Source: Streptomyces bikiniensis | GTDB lineage: Bacteria > Actinomycetota > Actinomycetes > Streptomycetales > Streptomycetaceae | DNA length: 64,000 nt | NCBI GenBank assembly: GCA_000716465.1 | Contig: JNWL01000049.1 | Span: 1-64,000, forward strand | Direction of reading: 5' to 3' | Part shown: piece by piece, positions 44,705 through 52,893 of the stretch | How positions within the stretch are numbered: position 1 is the first letter of the stretch | How the letters are laid out: the number at the start of each line of letters is the position of its first letter | The notes under the pieces: model-generated | What the model was told of the DNA's origin: nothing | The model's database searches: none | Seen by the model: only the letters and a program-made list of their open reading frames with translations | Translations under genes and position numbers: made by a program

Positions 44705-44802
44705 ACAGAGACCCGGCATCGGCACCCGGCACCCGGCGCGGGGCCCACGGGAACCACGTGCGAACGGCGCGAACGACACGGAAGATCACGGAGGAGGTAC
44801 GC

Positions 44803-45515
44803 ATGCGACTGCTGCTCGTGGAGGACGACGACCACGTCGCCGCCGCCCTCTCCGCGATCCTCGCGAAGCACGGCTTCGCCGTCACCCACGCCCGCAACGG
44901 CGAGGAGGCGCTCCAGGCCGTCCTGCCCACCGCGCACGGCGAGCGCCCCTCGTACGGGGTGATCCTGCTCGACCTCGGCCTGCCCGACCAGGACGGGTAC
45001 CAGGTCTGCGGCCGCATCCGGAAGCTCACCACCACCCCGGTGATCATGGTGACCGCGCGCGGGGACGTGCGCTCCCGGATCCACGGCCTGAACCTCGGCG
45101 CCGACGACTACGTCGTCAAGCCCTACGACCCCGGCGAACTGCTCGCCCGCATCCACGCCGTCAGCCGGCGCAGCCCCGGCCCCGAGGAGACCGGCGGGGC
45201 CCGGGGACCAGCGACGCGACCCGGCTGCGGCTCGGCTCCGTCACCATCGAGCTGCCCACCCGCCGGGTCAGCGTGGAGGGCGAGAGCGTCCAGCTGACCC
45301 GCAAGGAGTTCGACCTCCTCGCCCTCCTCGCCCAGCGGCCCGGCGTCGTCTTCCGCCGCGAGCAGATCATCAGCGAGGTCTGGCACACCAGTTGGGAGGG
45401 GACCGGCCGCACCCTGGAGGTGCACGTCGCCTCCCTGCGCTCCAAGCTGCGGATGCCCGCCCTGATCGAGACCGTGCGGGGCGTCGGCTACCGCCTGGTC
45501 GCCCCCGCCGCGTAA
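44803..45515 (+). pseudogene. gluR: GluR OmpR-type response regulator, frameshifted
   Basis: The receiver domain is intact (MRLLLVEDDDHVAAALS; phospho-acceptor D57; VVKPYDPGELLARIH). After about residue 133 the frame leaves the homologous sequence. The winged-helix domain (SVQLTRKEFDLLALLAQRPG to VRGVGYRLVAPAA) continues in another frame up to the stop at 45515. Adding one G to the GGGG run at 45203-45206 restores a continuous reading GGARGTSDATRLRLG. In S. coelicolor GluR-GluK senses glutamate and controls gluABCD (recalled). As written, translation would stop at 45297 without a DNA-binding domain. GGAGGAGG precedes the ATG. Confidence 0.88.
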
Positions 45516-45533
45516 CCGCCCGGCGGTCCCTCC

Positions 45534-46961
45534 GTGCGCACCCGACTCCTCCCGCTGCTCATCGTCCTCATGGCCGGCGTGCTGCTCGCCCTGGGCTTCC
45601 CGCTCGCCGCCAGCCTCGCCGCCTCCGAACAGCAGCGGGTCATCGTCGACCGGCTCGACGACGCCGCGCGCTTCGCCGCCCTCGCCCAGTACGTCGACCC
45701 GCGCAGCTCCGGCACCGACGAACGGCTCGTCACGCTCGGCGGCGAACTCACCAGCTACCACGACGTGTACGGCATCCGCGCCGGGGTCTTCCACCGCGAC
45801 AACCGGTCCATGGCCGCCGCCCCCGAGGAGTGGGTCGTCCCGTACGACGGGGAGGCCAGGCGCGCCTTCAGCGAGGCGCTGCTCGGGCGCCGCAGCCACG
45901 ACCCGCCCCAGGTGTGGCCCTGGCAGCCCCACGCGCGGCTCGCCATCGCCTCCCCGGTCGTCCGGGACGGCGACGTCATCGCCGTCGTCGTCACCGACTC
46001 GCCCACCGGCCAGCTCCGCTCCCGCATCCTGCACGGCTGGCTGCTGATCTTCGCGGGCGAGGCCGCCGCGATGCTGCTCGCCGTCGGCGCGGCCTTCCGG
46101 CTCACCGGCTGGGTGCTGCGGCCGGTCCGCGTCCTCGACGCCGTCACCCACGACATCGCCACCGGCCGGATGAACTCCCGGGTCGCGGCCACCGGGGGCC
46201 CGCCCGAGCTGCGGCGCCTCGCGCGCTCCTTCAACGAGATGGCCGACAACGTGGAGGAGGCCCTCGAACAGCAGCGGGCCTTCGTCGCCGACGCCTCCCA
46301 CCAGCTGCGCAACCCGCTGGCCGCACTGCTCCTGCGGATCGAGCTGCTCGCCCTGGAGCTGCCCGAGGGGAACGAGGAGATCGCCTCCGTACGGACCGAG
46401 GGCAAGCGGCTCGCCCAGGTCCTCGACGACCTCCTCGACCTGGCGCTCGCCGAGCACGCGGCGGCCGAGCTGCGGCTCACCGACGTCGGCGCGCTCACCG
46501 CCGAGCGGGTCGCGTCCTGGCGGCCGGTCGCCGAGGACAAGGGGGTCGTCCTGGCGGGGGAGTGCGGGGCGGTCACGGCCTGGGCGGACCCGGTGGCCCT
46601 CTCCAGCGCCCTCGACGCGGTGATCGACAACGCGCTGAAGTTCACCCCGGCCGGGGAGGAGGTCACGGTCACGGTCGTCCCGGACCGGACGAGCGTCGCC
46701 GTCGTCGTCGCCGACCACGGACCCGGCCTCACCGAGGAGGAGCTGGGCCGGGTCGGAGACCGCTTCTGGCGCTCGGGCCGGCACCAGAACGTCAAGGGCT
46801 CGGGCCTCGGCCTCTCCATCGCGCGCGTCCTGCTGACGGCGGGCGGGGGAGGGGTGGCCTTCGCGCCGAACGAACCGCACGGCCTGCGGGTGACGGTCAC
46901 CGTCCCCCGGCACGCGCCCGCGGACGCGCGGGGGCAGGAGCAGGGCTTCACCGAGCGGTAG
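45534..46961 (+). CDS. gluK: GluK sensor histidine kinase
   Basis: 475-residue membrane kinase. Two membrane helices (about 5-28 and 163-185) enclose an extracellular sensor region of about 130 residues. HAMP follows (about 186-240), then HisKA with H256 (ASHQLRNPL) and HATPase with N box VIDNALKFTP, DHGPGL and GSGLGLSI. It starts 18 bases after the gluR stop. The last seven codons (GFTER) fall in a 21-bp direct repeat shared with the end of the convergent TAXI gene, so the native C-terminus may have been altered. Confidence 0.92.
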   Translation: MRTRLLPLLIVLMAGVLLALGFPLAASLAASEQQRVIVDRLDDAARFAALAQYVDPRSSGTDERLVTLGGELTSYHDVYGIRAGVFHRDNRSMAAAPEEWVVPYDGEARRAFSEALLGRRSHDPPQVWPWQPHARLAIASPVVRDGDVIAVVVTDSPTGQLRSRILHGWLLIFAGEAAAMLLAVGAAFRLTGWVLRPVRVLDAVTHDIATGRMNSRVAATGGPPELRRLARSFNEMADNVEEALEQQRAFVADASHQLRNPLAALLLRIELLALELPEGNEEIASVRTEGKRLAQVLDDLLDLALAEHAAAELRLTDVGALTAERVASWRPVAEDKGVVLAGECGAVTAWADPVALSSALDAVIDNALKFTPAGEEVTVTVVPDRTSVAVVVADHGPGLTEEELGRVGDRFWRSGRHQNVKGSGLGLSIARVLLTAGGGGVAFAPNEPHGLRVTVTVPRHAPADARGQEQGFTER

Positions 46962-47007
46962 CGGCAGTGGTCCGAAGCGGTGCCGTCAGGGCTTCACCGA
47001 GCGGTAG
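46941..47007. repeat. 21-bp direct repeat across two gene ends
   Basis: CAGGGCTTCACCGAGCGGTAG is present at 46941-46961 and 46987-47007 (period 46). The first copy is the 3' end of gluK including its TAG stop. The second is the 3' end of the convergent TAXI gene read on the other strand. Confidence 0.92.
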
Positions 47008-47984
47008 TAGCGGCGGGCGCCCTCGTGGAGCTCCAGGGGATCCGTGTAGACGGCGGTGCGCAGGTCCACCAGCTGGGCCGGGTGGACCTGGCGGCCGATC
47101 CCGTCCCTGCTCCTGATCACTGTACGGGTGAAGCCCTCCACCAGGTCCGCGTCGGCCTCCTCCGTGGTGACCAGGAGGTTGGCCACGGCCAGGGTCTCGA
47201 CCCGCTGCCCGTCCTGCGCCTTCGCGTACGCGTCGGCCGGTATCACCGCCGAACGGTAGTGGCGGGTCGACTCGCCGACGTCGTGCAGCTGGTCGACCAG
47301 CTTCGCGTCCAGCGGGATCAGCCGGACCGGGGTGCGCTCGGACAGCGACTGCACCGCGTGGGTGGGCAGGCCGCCCGACCAGAAGAAGGCGTCCAGCTCG
47401 CCGCGCTCCAGGAGCTCCGGCATGGTGTCGATGCCCGCCGGGACCGCCCGGACGTCCCGTACGGGGGCCAGGCCGGCCGCCGCGAGGACCCGGTCCGCGA
47501 TCAGCCGCACGCCCGACCCGTCCTGGCCCACGCCGACCCGCAGGCCCTTCAGGTCCTCCACCTTCTGCAGCGGCGCCCCCTTGCGGACCACGAGCTGCAC
47601 GTAGTCGTCGTACAACCGGGCGCAACCGCGCAGCCGCTCGAAACCGGGCCCGCGCTCGCGCTGGTACTGGGCCACCGCGTCGGCCGTGGCGATCGTGAAG
47701 TCCGCCGCGCCCGAAGCCACCCGGGCCAGGTTCTGCTGGGACCCCTCGCTGTCCTCCAGCCTTATCGACACCTCGGGCAGGTCCTGGGCGAGGGCGTGCT
47801 TGAGGAGGTTCCCGTACCGCTGGTACACGCCGCTGGGGACACCCGTGCTGAAGGTGATCGAGCCGCTGGGCGAGGGAGGACCGAAGGGGACCAGCCACCA
47901 CACCAGCACCCCGCACAGCGCGAGCAGCGCGGCCGCGACCGCCAGGGCACGGCGGCGGGCGGCGCGGGAGAGGGAGGCGAACAT
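46986..47984 (-). CDS. TAXI family TRAP-type solute-binding protein
   Basis: 332 residues. One membrane anchor or signal segment (about 14-36: ALAVAAALLALCGVLVWWLV) precedes the TAXI binding fold, with ITFSTGVPSGVYQRYGNLL and ASGAADFTIATADAV. TAXI proteins bind dicarboxylates or glutamate for TRAP transporters. No TRAP membrane subunit is nearby, so it may work alone or as a sensor for the convergent GluK. ATG 47984 is supported by CAGGAT seven bases upstream on the minus strand. Confidence 0.88.
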   Translation of the reverse strand: MFASLSRAARRRALAVAAALLALCGVLVWWLVPFGPPSPSGSITFSTGVPSGVYQRYGNLLKHALAQDLPEVSIRLEDSEGSQQNLARVASGAADFTIATADAVAQYQRERGPGFERLRGCARLYDDYVQLVVRKGAPLQKVEDLKGLRVGVGQDGSGVRLIADRVLAAAGLAPVRDVRAVPAGIDTMPELLERGELDAFFWSGGLPTHAVQSLSERTPVRLIPLDAKLVDQLHDVGESTRHYRSAVIPADAYAKAQDGQRVETLAVANLLVTTEEADADLVEGFTRTVIRSRDGIGRQVHPAQLVDLRTAVYTDPLELHEGARRYYRSVKP

Positions 47985-48477
47985 GGGGCCGATCCTGCCA
48001 GCCCACCGCGGCTCCTGGCCAGGGACGGCCGCGCCGCTCGCGGTGTACGGGCCCGGAGTGCGCTCCGCCGAAGCGGTGAGCGGTCCCGGCGGCGCGGGCC
48101 GCGCCGTGTGTCCTGCCGGGGCGGTGGTGCCCCGGCGGTTAGCGTCGGAAGGCGTTCGGTGATCTTGAGGACAGTCCCCTGTCCGCCCCTGGCGTCCCCT
48201 CCGAACGCACCCTTCCGCCCGTCCCCCTCGGAGCGCCCCGCCCCGCCTCACCCCGCCGCAGCGGTGAGGCGGCGTACTTACCCACCCTGCTCCGGCCCGC
48301 CCTGCCCCGGCCCGGGAAACGCGGGGCTTCGGGATCCCGAACCCTCTTCCGTCCCGCGGGCCCCGGGAGGGGCGGCCGGTCGGTAGCGTCCCGAGGGCCT
48401 TCTCGTACGAGGACCGTCCCGTACGTCCATCGGGGCGCCCGCGCGGTCGCGGTCGGCTCCCGGGAAAGGACCGCCCC
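47985..48477. other. Intergenic region between TAXI and LLM/LysR genes
   Basis: 493 bases without a convincing gene. On the minus strand, CAGGAT (47997-47992) serves as a leaderless -10 for the TAXI gene. TAGCGT occurs at 48140-48145 and 48384-48389 as possible plus-strand -10 elements. A strong isolated hairpin lies at 48243-48272. The length and orphan hairpin suggest lost genes. Confidence 0.55.
48243..48272. terminator. Orphan hairpin
   Basis: A 10-bp perfect stem CCGCCTCACC/GGTGAGGCGG with a 10-nt loop, not adjacent to any present gene end. Confidence 0.5.
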
Positions 48478-49131
48478 GTGAAGTTCGGCGTCGACCTGCC
48501 CGACTACGGGCCCGAGGCCACCCCCGACGCCCTCGCCGACCGGGCGCTGCGGGTGGAGGCCATGGGGTACGACTACGCGATGGTCTCCGACCACGTGGCG
48601 CTCACCCCGGACGTGCAGCACCTCTTCCCCGCCCCGTTCTACGACCCCTTCGCCACCCTCGCCTGGCTCGCCGGCATCACCAGGACCGTGGGCCTCGGGA
48701 CCACGGTCGCGATCCTCCCGTACCGGCACCCCGTGCACACCGCCCGGGTCGCCGCCAACATCGACCGCTTCAGCGACGGGCGGCTCCTCGCCGACCTCGC
48801 CGAGGAGACCTGGATCTTCGCCACCACCGGCATGTGCCACGACATCGGCGTGGCCGCGTGCACGGAGGCCGGTTTCACCCCGCAGGCCTCCCACGCCATC
48901 GGCGACTGGGACGCCACCCTCGCGGCGGTACGGCTCGGCCTCGGGGTCGCGCTCGTCCCACGCCTGGCCGAACCGGCCCCGCGGCCCGAGGTGACGGTCC
49001 GCGCGTTCAGCGAGCGGGCCCCCTCCCGTACGGTCTTCGCGGCCGTACGGGAGGGCAGCCAGACCTCCCCGGAGATCGCCGCCGTCCTGGACGCGCTGCG
49101 CACGGTCGCCAGGGCGGCCGTCACCGCCTGA
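48478..49131 (+). CDS. Chimeric gene: LLM monooxygenase N-terminus fused to LysR C-terminus
   Basis: 217 residues joining two unrelated families in frame. Residues 1 to about 103 are the start of an F420-dependent luciferase-like monooxygenase (MKFGVDLPDYGP, VSDHVALTPD, NIDRFSDGRL). From about 104 the sequence is the end of a LysR effector domain (LADLAEETWIFATTG, ACTEAGFTPQASH, LGLGVALVPRLAEPAP). The join is near 48784-48800. Each half alone is incomplete: the LLM part lacks most of its barrel and the LysR part has no HTH. A deletion that removed the 3' part of one gene and the 5' part of the next explains it. AAGGA precedes the GTG by seven bases. Function is unlikely to be that of either parent. 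Confidence 0.85.
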   Translation: MKFGVDLPDYGPEATPDALADRALRVEAMGYDYAMVSDHVALTPDVQHLFPAPFYDPFATLAWLAGITRTVGLGTTVAILPYRHPVHTARVAANIDRFSDGRLLADLAEETWIFATTGMCHDIGVAACTEAGFTPQASHAIGDWDATLAAVRLGLGVALVPRLAEPAPRPEVTVRAFSERAPSRTVFAAVREGSQTSPEIAAVLDALRTVARAAVTA

Positions 49132-49172
49132 CCGGCCGTACCGCCTGACGGCCGTCACCGCCTGACCGGCCG
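49116..49172. repeat. 23-bp direct repeat at the end of the chimeric gene
   Basis: GGCCGTCACCGCCTGACCGG (first 20 of 23 bases) occurs at 49116-49138, covering the stop codon, and again at 49150-49172 (period 34). Confidence 0.9.
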
Positions 49173-49202
49173 CCGTCGCCCCGGGGCGGTGCGCGACCGA
49201 TC

Positions 49203-49245
49203 CTCCACGGTTCGTGGAAGGTACCGTCCAGCAGCCGTTGCTGGA
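49203..49245. promoter_or_regulatory. Two palindromes upstream of the DMT permease gene
   Basis: TCCACG-GTT-CGTGGA (49203-49217) and TCCAGCA-GCCGT-TGCTGGA (49227-49245) lie 127-169 bases before the permease start. The second has the T-N11-A form of LysR-type sites. The LysR relic just upstream may have been the cognate regulator. Confidence 0.55.
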
Positions 49246-49371
49246 TCCGCCCGCCCGCCGGTGCGAGGCTCGTCGGCGTACCGCGGACCGTTCCGCGCAC
49301 CCCCTTCCCCCACCCTTTCCTTCCCCCTTCCCCACCCCCTGCCGAGCCCTTCCGGAGAGCGGGAAACACCC

Positions 49372-50304
49372 ATGTCCAAAGCCACCTGCGCGCGGCTGGC
49401 CGCGCTGAGCCTCGTCTGGGGCTCCGTCTTCCTGTGGATCAAGATCGCCGGGTACGGCTTCCCGCCCGCGCAGACGGTCCTGGTCCGGCTCGCGCTCGGC
49501 GCCGCCGTCCTCCTCGCCATCGGATACGTGAAAGGGCTCCGGCTGCCGAAGGAGAAGGCCGTCTGGGGCCATCTGACCGTGGCCGCCCTCCTCGGCAACG
49601 CGATCCCCTGGACCCTGTACGCCCAGGGGGAGATCGACGGCTCCAGCAGCGTCGCCGCCGTCGTCAACGGCAGCGCCCCGGTCTGGACCCTGGCGACCGC
49701 GCTGCTGCTCGGACAGGAGAAGCGGGTCTCCGGCGCGAGGGCGGGTGGGGTGCTGCTCGGCCTCGGCGGCACCGCGCTCATCGCCTCCCCGTGGAACTCG
49801 GCCTCGGCCGGGAGCGGTGGGAGCGTCCTCTGCTTCGTCCTCGGCTCGATCAGCTTCGGGGCCGGCTTCGCGTACATGGGCAGGTTCCTGACGGGCAGGG
49901 GCGTTCCGCCCCTGGTGCTCGCGGGCGGCCAGCTCGCCGCCGCCACCGTGCTGCTCCTGGTCGCCCTCCCCTTCCTGGGACTCCGGGACGTCACCTGGCG
50001 CGCCGACTCGGTGGTCTCGGTCCTCGTCCTCGGCGTGGTCTGCACCGGGTTCGCCGCGCTGCTCAACTTCGAGCTGGTCATCAAGGACGGGGCCGCGGTC
50101 GCCTCCACCGTCACCTACCTGATGACCGCCGTGGCCGTGCTTCTCGGTGCCGTGGTGCTGCGCGAACCGCTCGGCCCGACCGTGTGGCTGGGCGCGGCGG
50201 CGGTCCTCGCGGCCACCGTCCTGCTCCGGCGCGGACCGCGCCCGGCTGCGGAGGAGAAGGCGCCCGCGCCGGCCGCGCGGCCCTCCTCCGCGTGCGACGT
50301 GTGA
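49372..50304 (+). CDS. EamA-type (DMT family) permease
   Basis: 310 residues with ten membrane helices in two EamA repeats (ALSLVWGSVFLWIKIAGYGF in the first, LVLGVVCTGFAALLNFELVI in the second). Such proteins export amino acids or metabolites. The C-terminal 30 residues are Pro/Ala-rich. ATG 49372 is chosen because the preceding residues of the open frame are Pro/Arg-rich and lie in the operator region. It follows the LysR relic on the same strand. Confidence 0.88.
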   Translation: MSKATCARLAALSLVWGSVFLWIKIAGYGFPPAQTVLVRLALGAAVLLAIGYVKGLRLPKEKAVWGHLTVAALLGNAIPWTLYAQGEIDGSSSVAAVVNGSAPVWTLATALLLGQEKRVSGARAGGVLLGLGGTALIASPWNSASAGSGGSVLCFVLGSISFGAGFAYMGRFLTGRGVPPLVLAGGQLAAATVLLLVALPFLGLRDVTWRADSVVSVLVLGVVCTGFAALLNFELVIKDGAAVASTVTYLMTAVAVLLGAVVLREPLGPTVWLGAAAVLAATVLLRRGPRPAAEEKAPAPAARPSSACDV

Positions 50305-50319
50305 AAGGGAGGGGCGTAC

Positions 50320-50961
50320 GTGGCTTTCGTGGTCGAGCTCGTCTTCCGTGGCGAGGAGGCGGACCGGCCGGACCTCGGGGAGGCCCACCGGGCCTACTGG
50401 AAGAGGATGGCCGCACGCGGCCTCCTGATCGGGGGCGGACCCTGGAGGGGAGGTGCCGGGGAGCTCCTGGTCTGCGAGGTCCGGGATCGCCGGACGCTCT
50501 CACGGGTGCTCCGCGCCGACCCGTACGCGCGGGCACGGGTCATCGGGGAACCGAGGGTCCGGGAATGGAACGTGGTCATGGGGCACGCGGTGTTCACGGG
50601 CCCGGAGCCGGCCCCGTCGGCTGCCCCCTCAGCCGTCCCGTCGGTTGCCCCCTCAGCCGTCCCGTCGGCTTCCCCTTCAGCCGTCCTGCCCGCTGTCCCG
50701 CCTGCCGTACCCGAGGGATCCGTCGTGGGCGAGGAGCTGACCGCCCACGAGCGGCGCGTCGCCGCGATGGTGCTCGACGGCCTGACCAACAAGCAGATCG
50801 CCGGGGCCTTCGCGGTGTCGACCCGGGCCGTGGAGCTGCACCTCACCCGGTTCTACCGCAAGCTGGGCATCCGCCGGCGCGCACGACTGGCCGCCGCCGT
50901 CGACCGGTCGAACGCCGCGCCGAGGCGGCCCCCCGCGCCCCCGGTCTACGACTCCAGGTAG
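50320..50961 (+). CDS. YCII-LuxR HTH fusion protein
   Basis: 213 residues. The N-terminal YCII/DGPF-like domain (about 1-92: MAFVVELVFRGEEAD, then GLLIGGGPW and ADPYARARV) is joined by a Pro/Ser/Ala/Val linker (about 95-130) to a LuxR-type HTH (about 138-200: LTAHERRVAAMVLDGLTNKQ). There is no receiver domain. The fusion suggests a DNA-binding protein whose activity depends on a small-molecule or enzyme-like YCII module. GTG 50320 has GGGAGG seven bases upstream. It starts 16 bases after the DMT gene, so they may be co-transcribed. The linker is encoded by a short DNA repeat. Confidence 0.8.
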   Translation: MAFVVELVFRGEEADRPDLGEAHRAYWKRMAARGLLIGGGPWRGGAGELLVCEVRDRRTLSRVLRADPYARARVIGEPRVREWNVVMGHAVFTGPEPAPSAAPSAVPSVAPSAVPSASPSAVLPAVPPAVPEGSVVGEELTAHERRVAAMVLDGLTNKQIAGAFAVSTRAVELHLTRFYRKLGIRRRARLAAAVDRSNAAPRRPPAPPVYDSR

Positions 50962-51590
50962 CGGAGCACCGCCAGGATCCGCCGGCTGTAGCCGTTCGTG
51001 CGGTCGAGCTCCAGCTTGTCGAAGACGGAGTTGAGGTGCTTCTCCACCGAACTCAGCGAGAGGTGCAGCTTCTGCCCGATGGCCGTGTTCGTGTGGCCCT
51101 GCGCGAGCGCCTCCAGGACCGCCCGCTCCCGGGGCGTGAGCCGCGCCAGCGGATCGACGCGCGTGGTCCGTACGACCAGCCGCCGGACGACCTCCGGATC
51201 GATCGCCGCCCCGCCGGCGTGGATCCGGTCGAGCGCGTCGAGGAACTCCTCGACCTGCGCCACCCGGTCCTTCAGGAGGTAGCCGACCCGCTCGGCGCCC
51301 GTCGCGAGGAGTTCGGCCGTGTAGGCGCGCTCGACGTACTGCGAGAGGACGAGCACACCGGTCCCGGGCCACCGCTCCCGGATCTCGACGGCCGCCCGCA
51401 GCCCCTCGTCGGTGTGCGTCGGGGGCATCCGGACGTCCACGACGACGACGTCGGGCCGGCGCTCCCCGACCTCCTCGACCAGCGTCGTCGCGTCCCCGAA
51501 CGCGGCGAGGACCTCGTGGCCCTCCTCGACGAGCAGGCGGACGAGACCCTCGCGCAGCAGGGTCGAGTCCTCGGCCAGGATCAGGCGCAC
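50946..51590 (-). CDS. NarL/LuxR-type response regulator
   Basis: 214 residues. The receiver has D52 in VVVVDVRMPPTHTDEG and K in LLKDRVA. The LuxR HTH is about 145-205 (LTPRERAVLEALAQGHTNTA). GTG 51590 overlaps the end of the kinase gene by ten bases. Its last codons overlap the convergent YCII-LuxR gene by 16 bases. It corresponds in position to the S. coelicolor regulator SCO5785 (recalled), linked to antibiotic production and development. Confidence 0.9.
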   Translation of the reverse strand: MRLILAEDSTLLREGLVRLLVEEGHEVLAAFGDATTLVEEVGERRPDVVVVDVRMPPTHTDEGLRAAVEIRERWPGTGVLVLSQYVERAYTAELLATGAERVGYLLKDRVAQVEEFLDALDRIHAGGAAIDPEVVRRLVVRTTRVDPLARLTPRERAVLEALAQGHTNTAIGQKLHLSLSSVEKHLNSVFDKLELDRTNGYSRRILAVLRYLES

Positions 51591-52795
51591 GGCAGCTCCG
51601 CGGTGACGGTGGTGGGTCCCCCGAGGGGGCTGTGGACGTGCAGGACGCCGTCGAGCGCGGTGACCCGGCTGCGGAGCCCGGTGAGCCCGCCGCCGGCCGG
51701 GTCCGCGCCGCCCGTGCCGTCGTCCTCGATCCGTACGGTGAGCCGGGGCCCGTCGAGCGCCACCGTCACCGAGACCGAGACCGAGACCGCGGACGCCGAG
51801 GAGTGCTTGGCGGCGTTCGTCACGGCCTCCGAGACCACGAAGTAGGCGGCGGTCTCCACCGGCCGGGGCAGTGGGGCGCCGACCTCGAACCGGATCCGCA
51901 GCGGGAGGGGGCAACGCTCGGCGACCCCGCCGAGCGCCTCTTCGAGCCCGAGGCCGTCCAGCGCCGACGGATACACCCGCCAGGCCACCTCGCGCAGTTC
52001 GGCCAGGACCCCCTGGGACTCCTCGTGGGCCTGGCGCAGCAGTGCGTCGGCCCGCTCGGGGTCGCGGCCCCGGCGGGCCCGGCCGATCAGCACGGCGAGC
52101 GCCACCAGCCGCTGCTGGATCCCGTCGTGCAGGTCGCGCTCGATGCGCCGCCGCTCGGCGTCCACGGCCTCGACGACCGCGGCCCGGCTGGCGGCGAGCT
52201 CGTCGATCCGCCGCCGGAGCAGTTCCCCCTCGGAGGGGCCGAAGAACGCACGGGCGGTACGGGCGTCGAGCGCGGCCAGCGAGTGCAGGCCCTGGACGTC
52301 GAGGAAGAGCAGGACCCCGCCGAGCAGGGCCTGGACGAGCAGTTCGTCCCAGCCCAGGGTGCCCCGGACCGCTCCGGCGGCCAGGACCCCCGCCAGGACC
52401 GCGCCGAAGCCGAGCAGGCCGACGACCACCCCGCAGAGCAGCCCCGTGCCGACGCGGACCGCCAGATGGCGCAGGACCTTCCGGTCGGAGGCCGCGTCAT
52501 GCTCCGGGAAGCGGTCGCCGAAGAAGACGGAGCGGCGGGTCCGTTCGAGGGCGGTCAACCGTCGGGCACCGGCCGCCAGGACCTTCAGGGCGCCGGGCCG
52601 GGTGCGCGGCCGGAGCAGGAGCGGGCCGAGGACCGCGCCGGTGACGAGGAAGTGGAGGGCACCGGCCAGGGCGGTCGCGCAGCCGAGGAGGGTTCCGAGG
52701 GCGCGGGAGGGGAAGGGCGTACGGACGGCGGTCCCGCCCCCACCGGCGTCCGCCGACGGCCGTCCGGACGCGACGCCTGCCAAGTCCCCCTGCAC
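51581..52795 (-). CDS. NarL-family sensor histidine kinase
   Basis: 404 residues. Two pairs of membrane helices (about 34-62 and 112-170) precede the HisKA_3 domain with H223 (IERDLHDGIQQRL) and a HATPase domain (VSEAVTNAAKHSS, EDDGTGGAD, GLTGLRSRV). GTG 52795 is favoured by AAGGGG five to six bases upstream; the long open frame to 53791 crosses the dedA gene and is not coding. It forms an operon with the downstream regulator. Confidence 0.88.
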   Translation of the reverse strand: MQGDLAGVASGRPSADAGGGGTAVRTPFPSRALGTLLGCATALAGALHFLVTGAVLGPLLLRPRTRPGALKVLAAGARRLTALERTRRSVFFGDRFPEHDAASDRKVLRHLAVRVGTGLLCGVVVGLLGFGAVLAGVLAAGAVRGTLGWDELLVQALLGGVLLFLDVQGLHSLAALDARTARAFFGPSEGELLRRRIDELAASRAAVVEAVDAERRRIERDLHDGIQQRLVALAVLIGRARRGRDPERADALLRQAHEESQGVLAELREVAWRVYPSALDGLGLEEALGGVAERCPLPLRIRFEVGAPLPRPVETAAYFVVSEAVTNAAKHSSASAVSVSVSVTVALDGPRLTVRIEDDGTGGADPAGGGLTGLRSRVTALDGVLHVHSPLGGPTTVTAELPCA

Positions 52796-52893
52796 CGAAC
52801 CCCCTTGCGTGCTGCCCGAGGCTAGTGGACCCGTACCGCCCGGACAAGATCGCCGGGACGGCGCGGGGAGCGGGGGCGTACAGGGGCCCGGTT

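Larger units (their letters stand above)
44474..44802. other. gluA-gluR divergent control region
   Basis: 329 bases without a gene. It contains the nested palindrome at 44521-44543, an AT-rich patch with TATCCT on the minus strand (44562-44557), TTGACT at 44655-44660 and 10-bp-spaced direct repeats at 44688-44704. Confidence 0.6.

Noticed and set aside
45195..45215. Programmed ribosomal frameshifting in gluR
   Set aside because: No slippery heptamer, pseudoknot or internal ribosome-binding site is visible; GluR homologues are normally one frame, so loss of one G is simpler.
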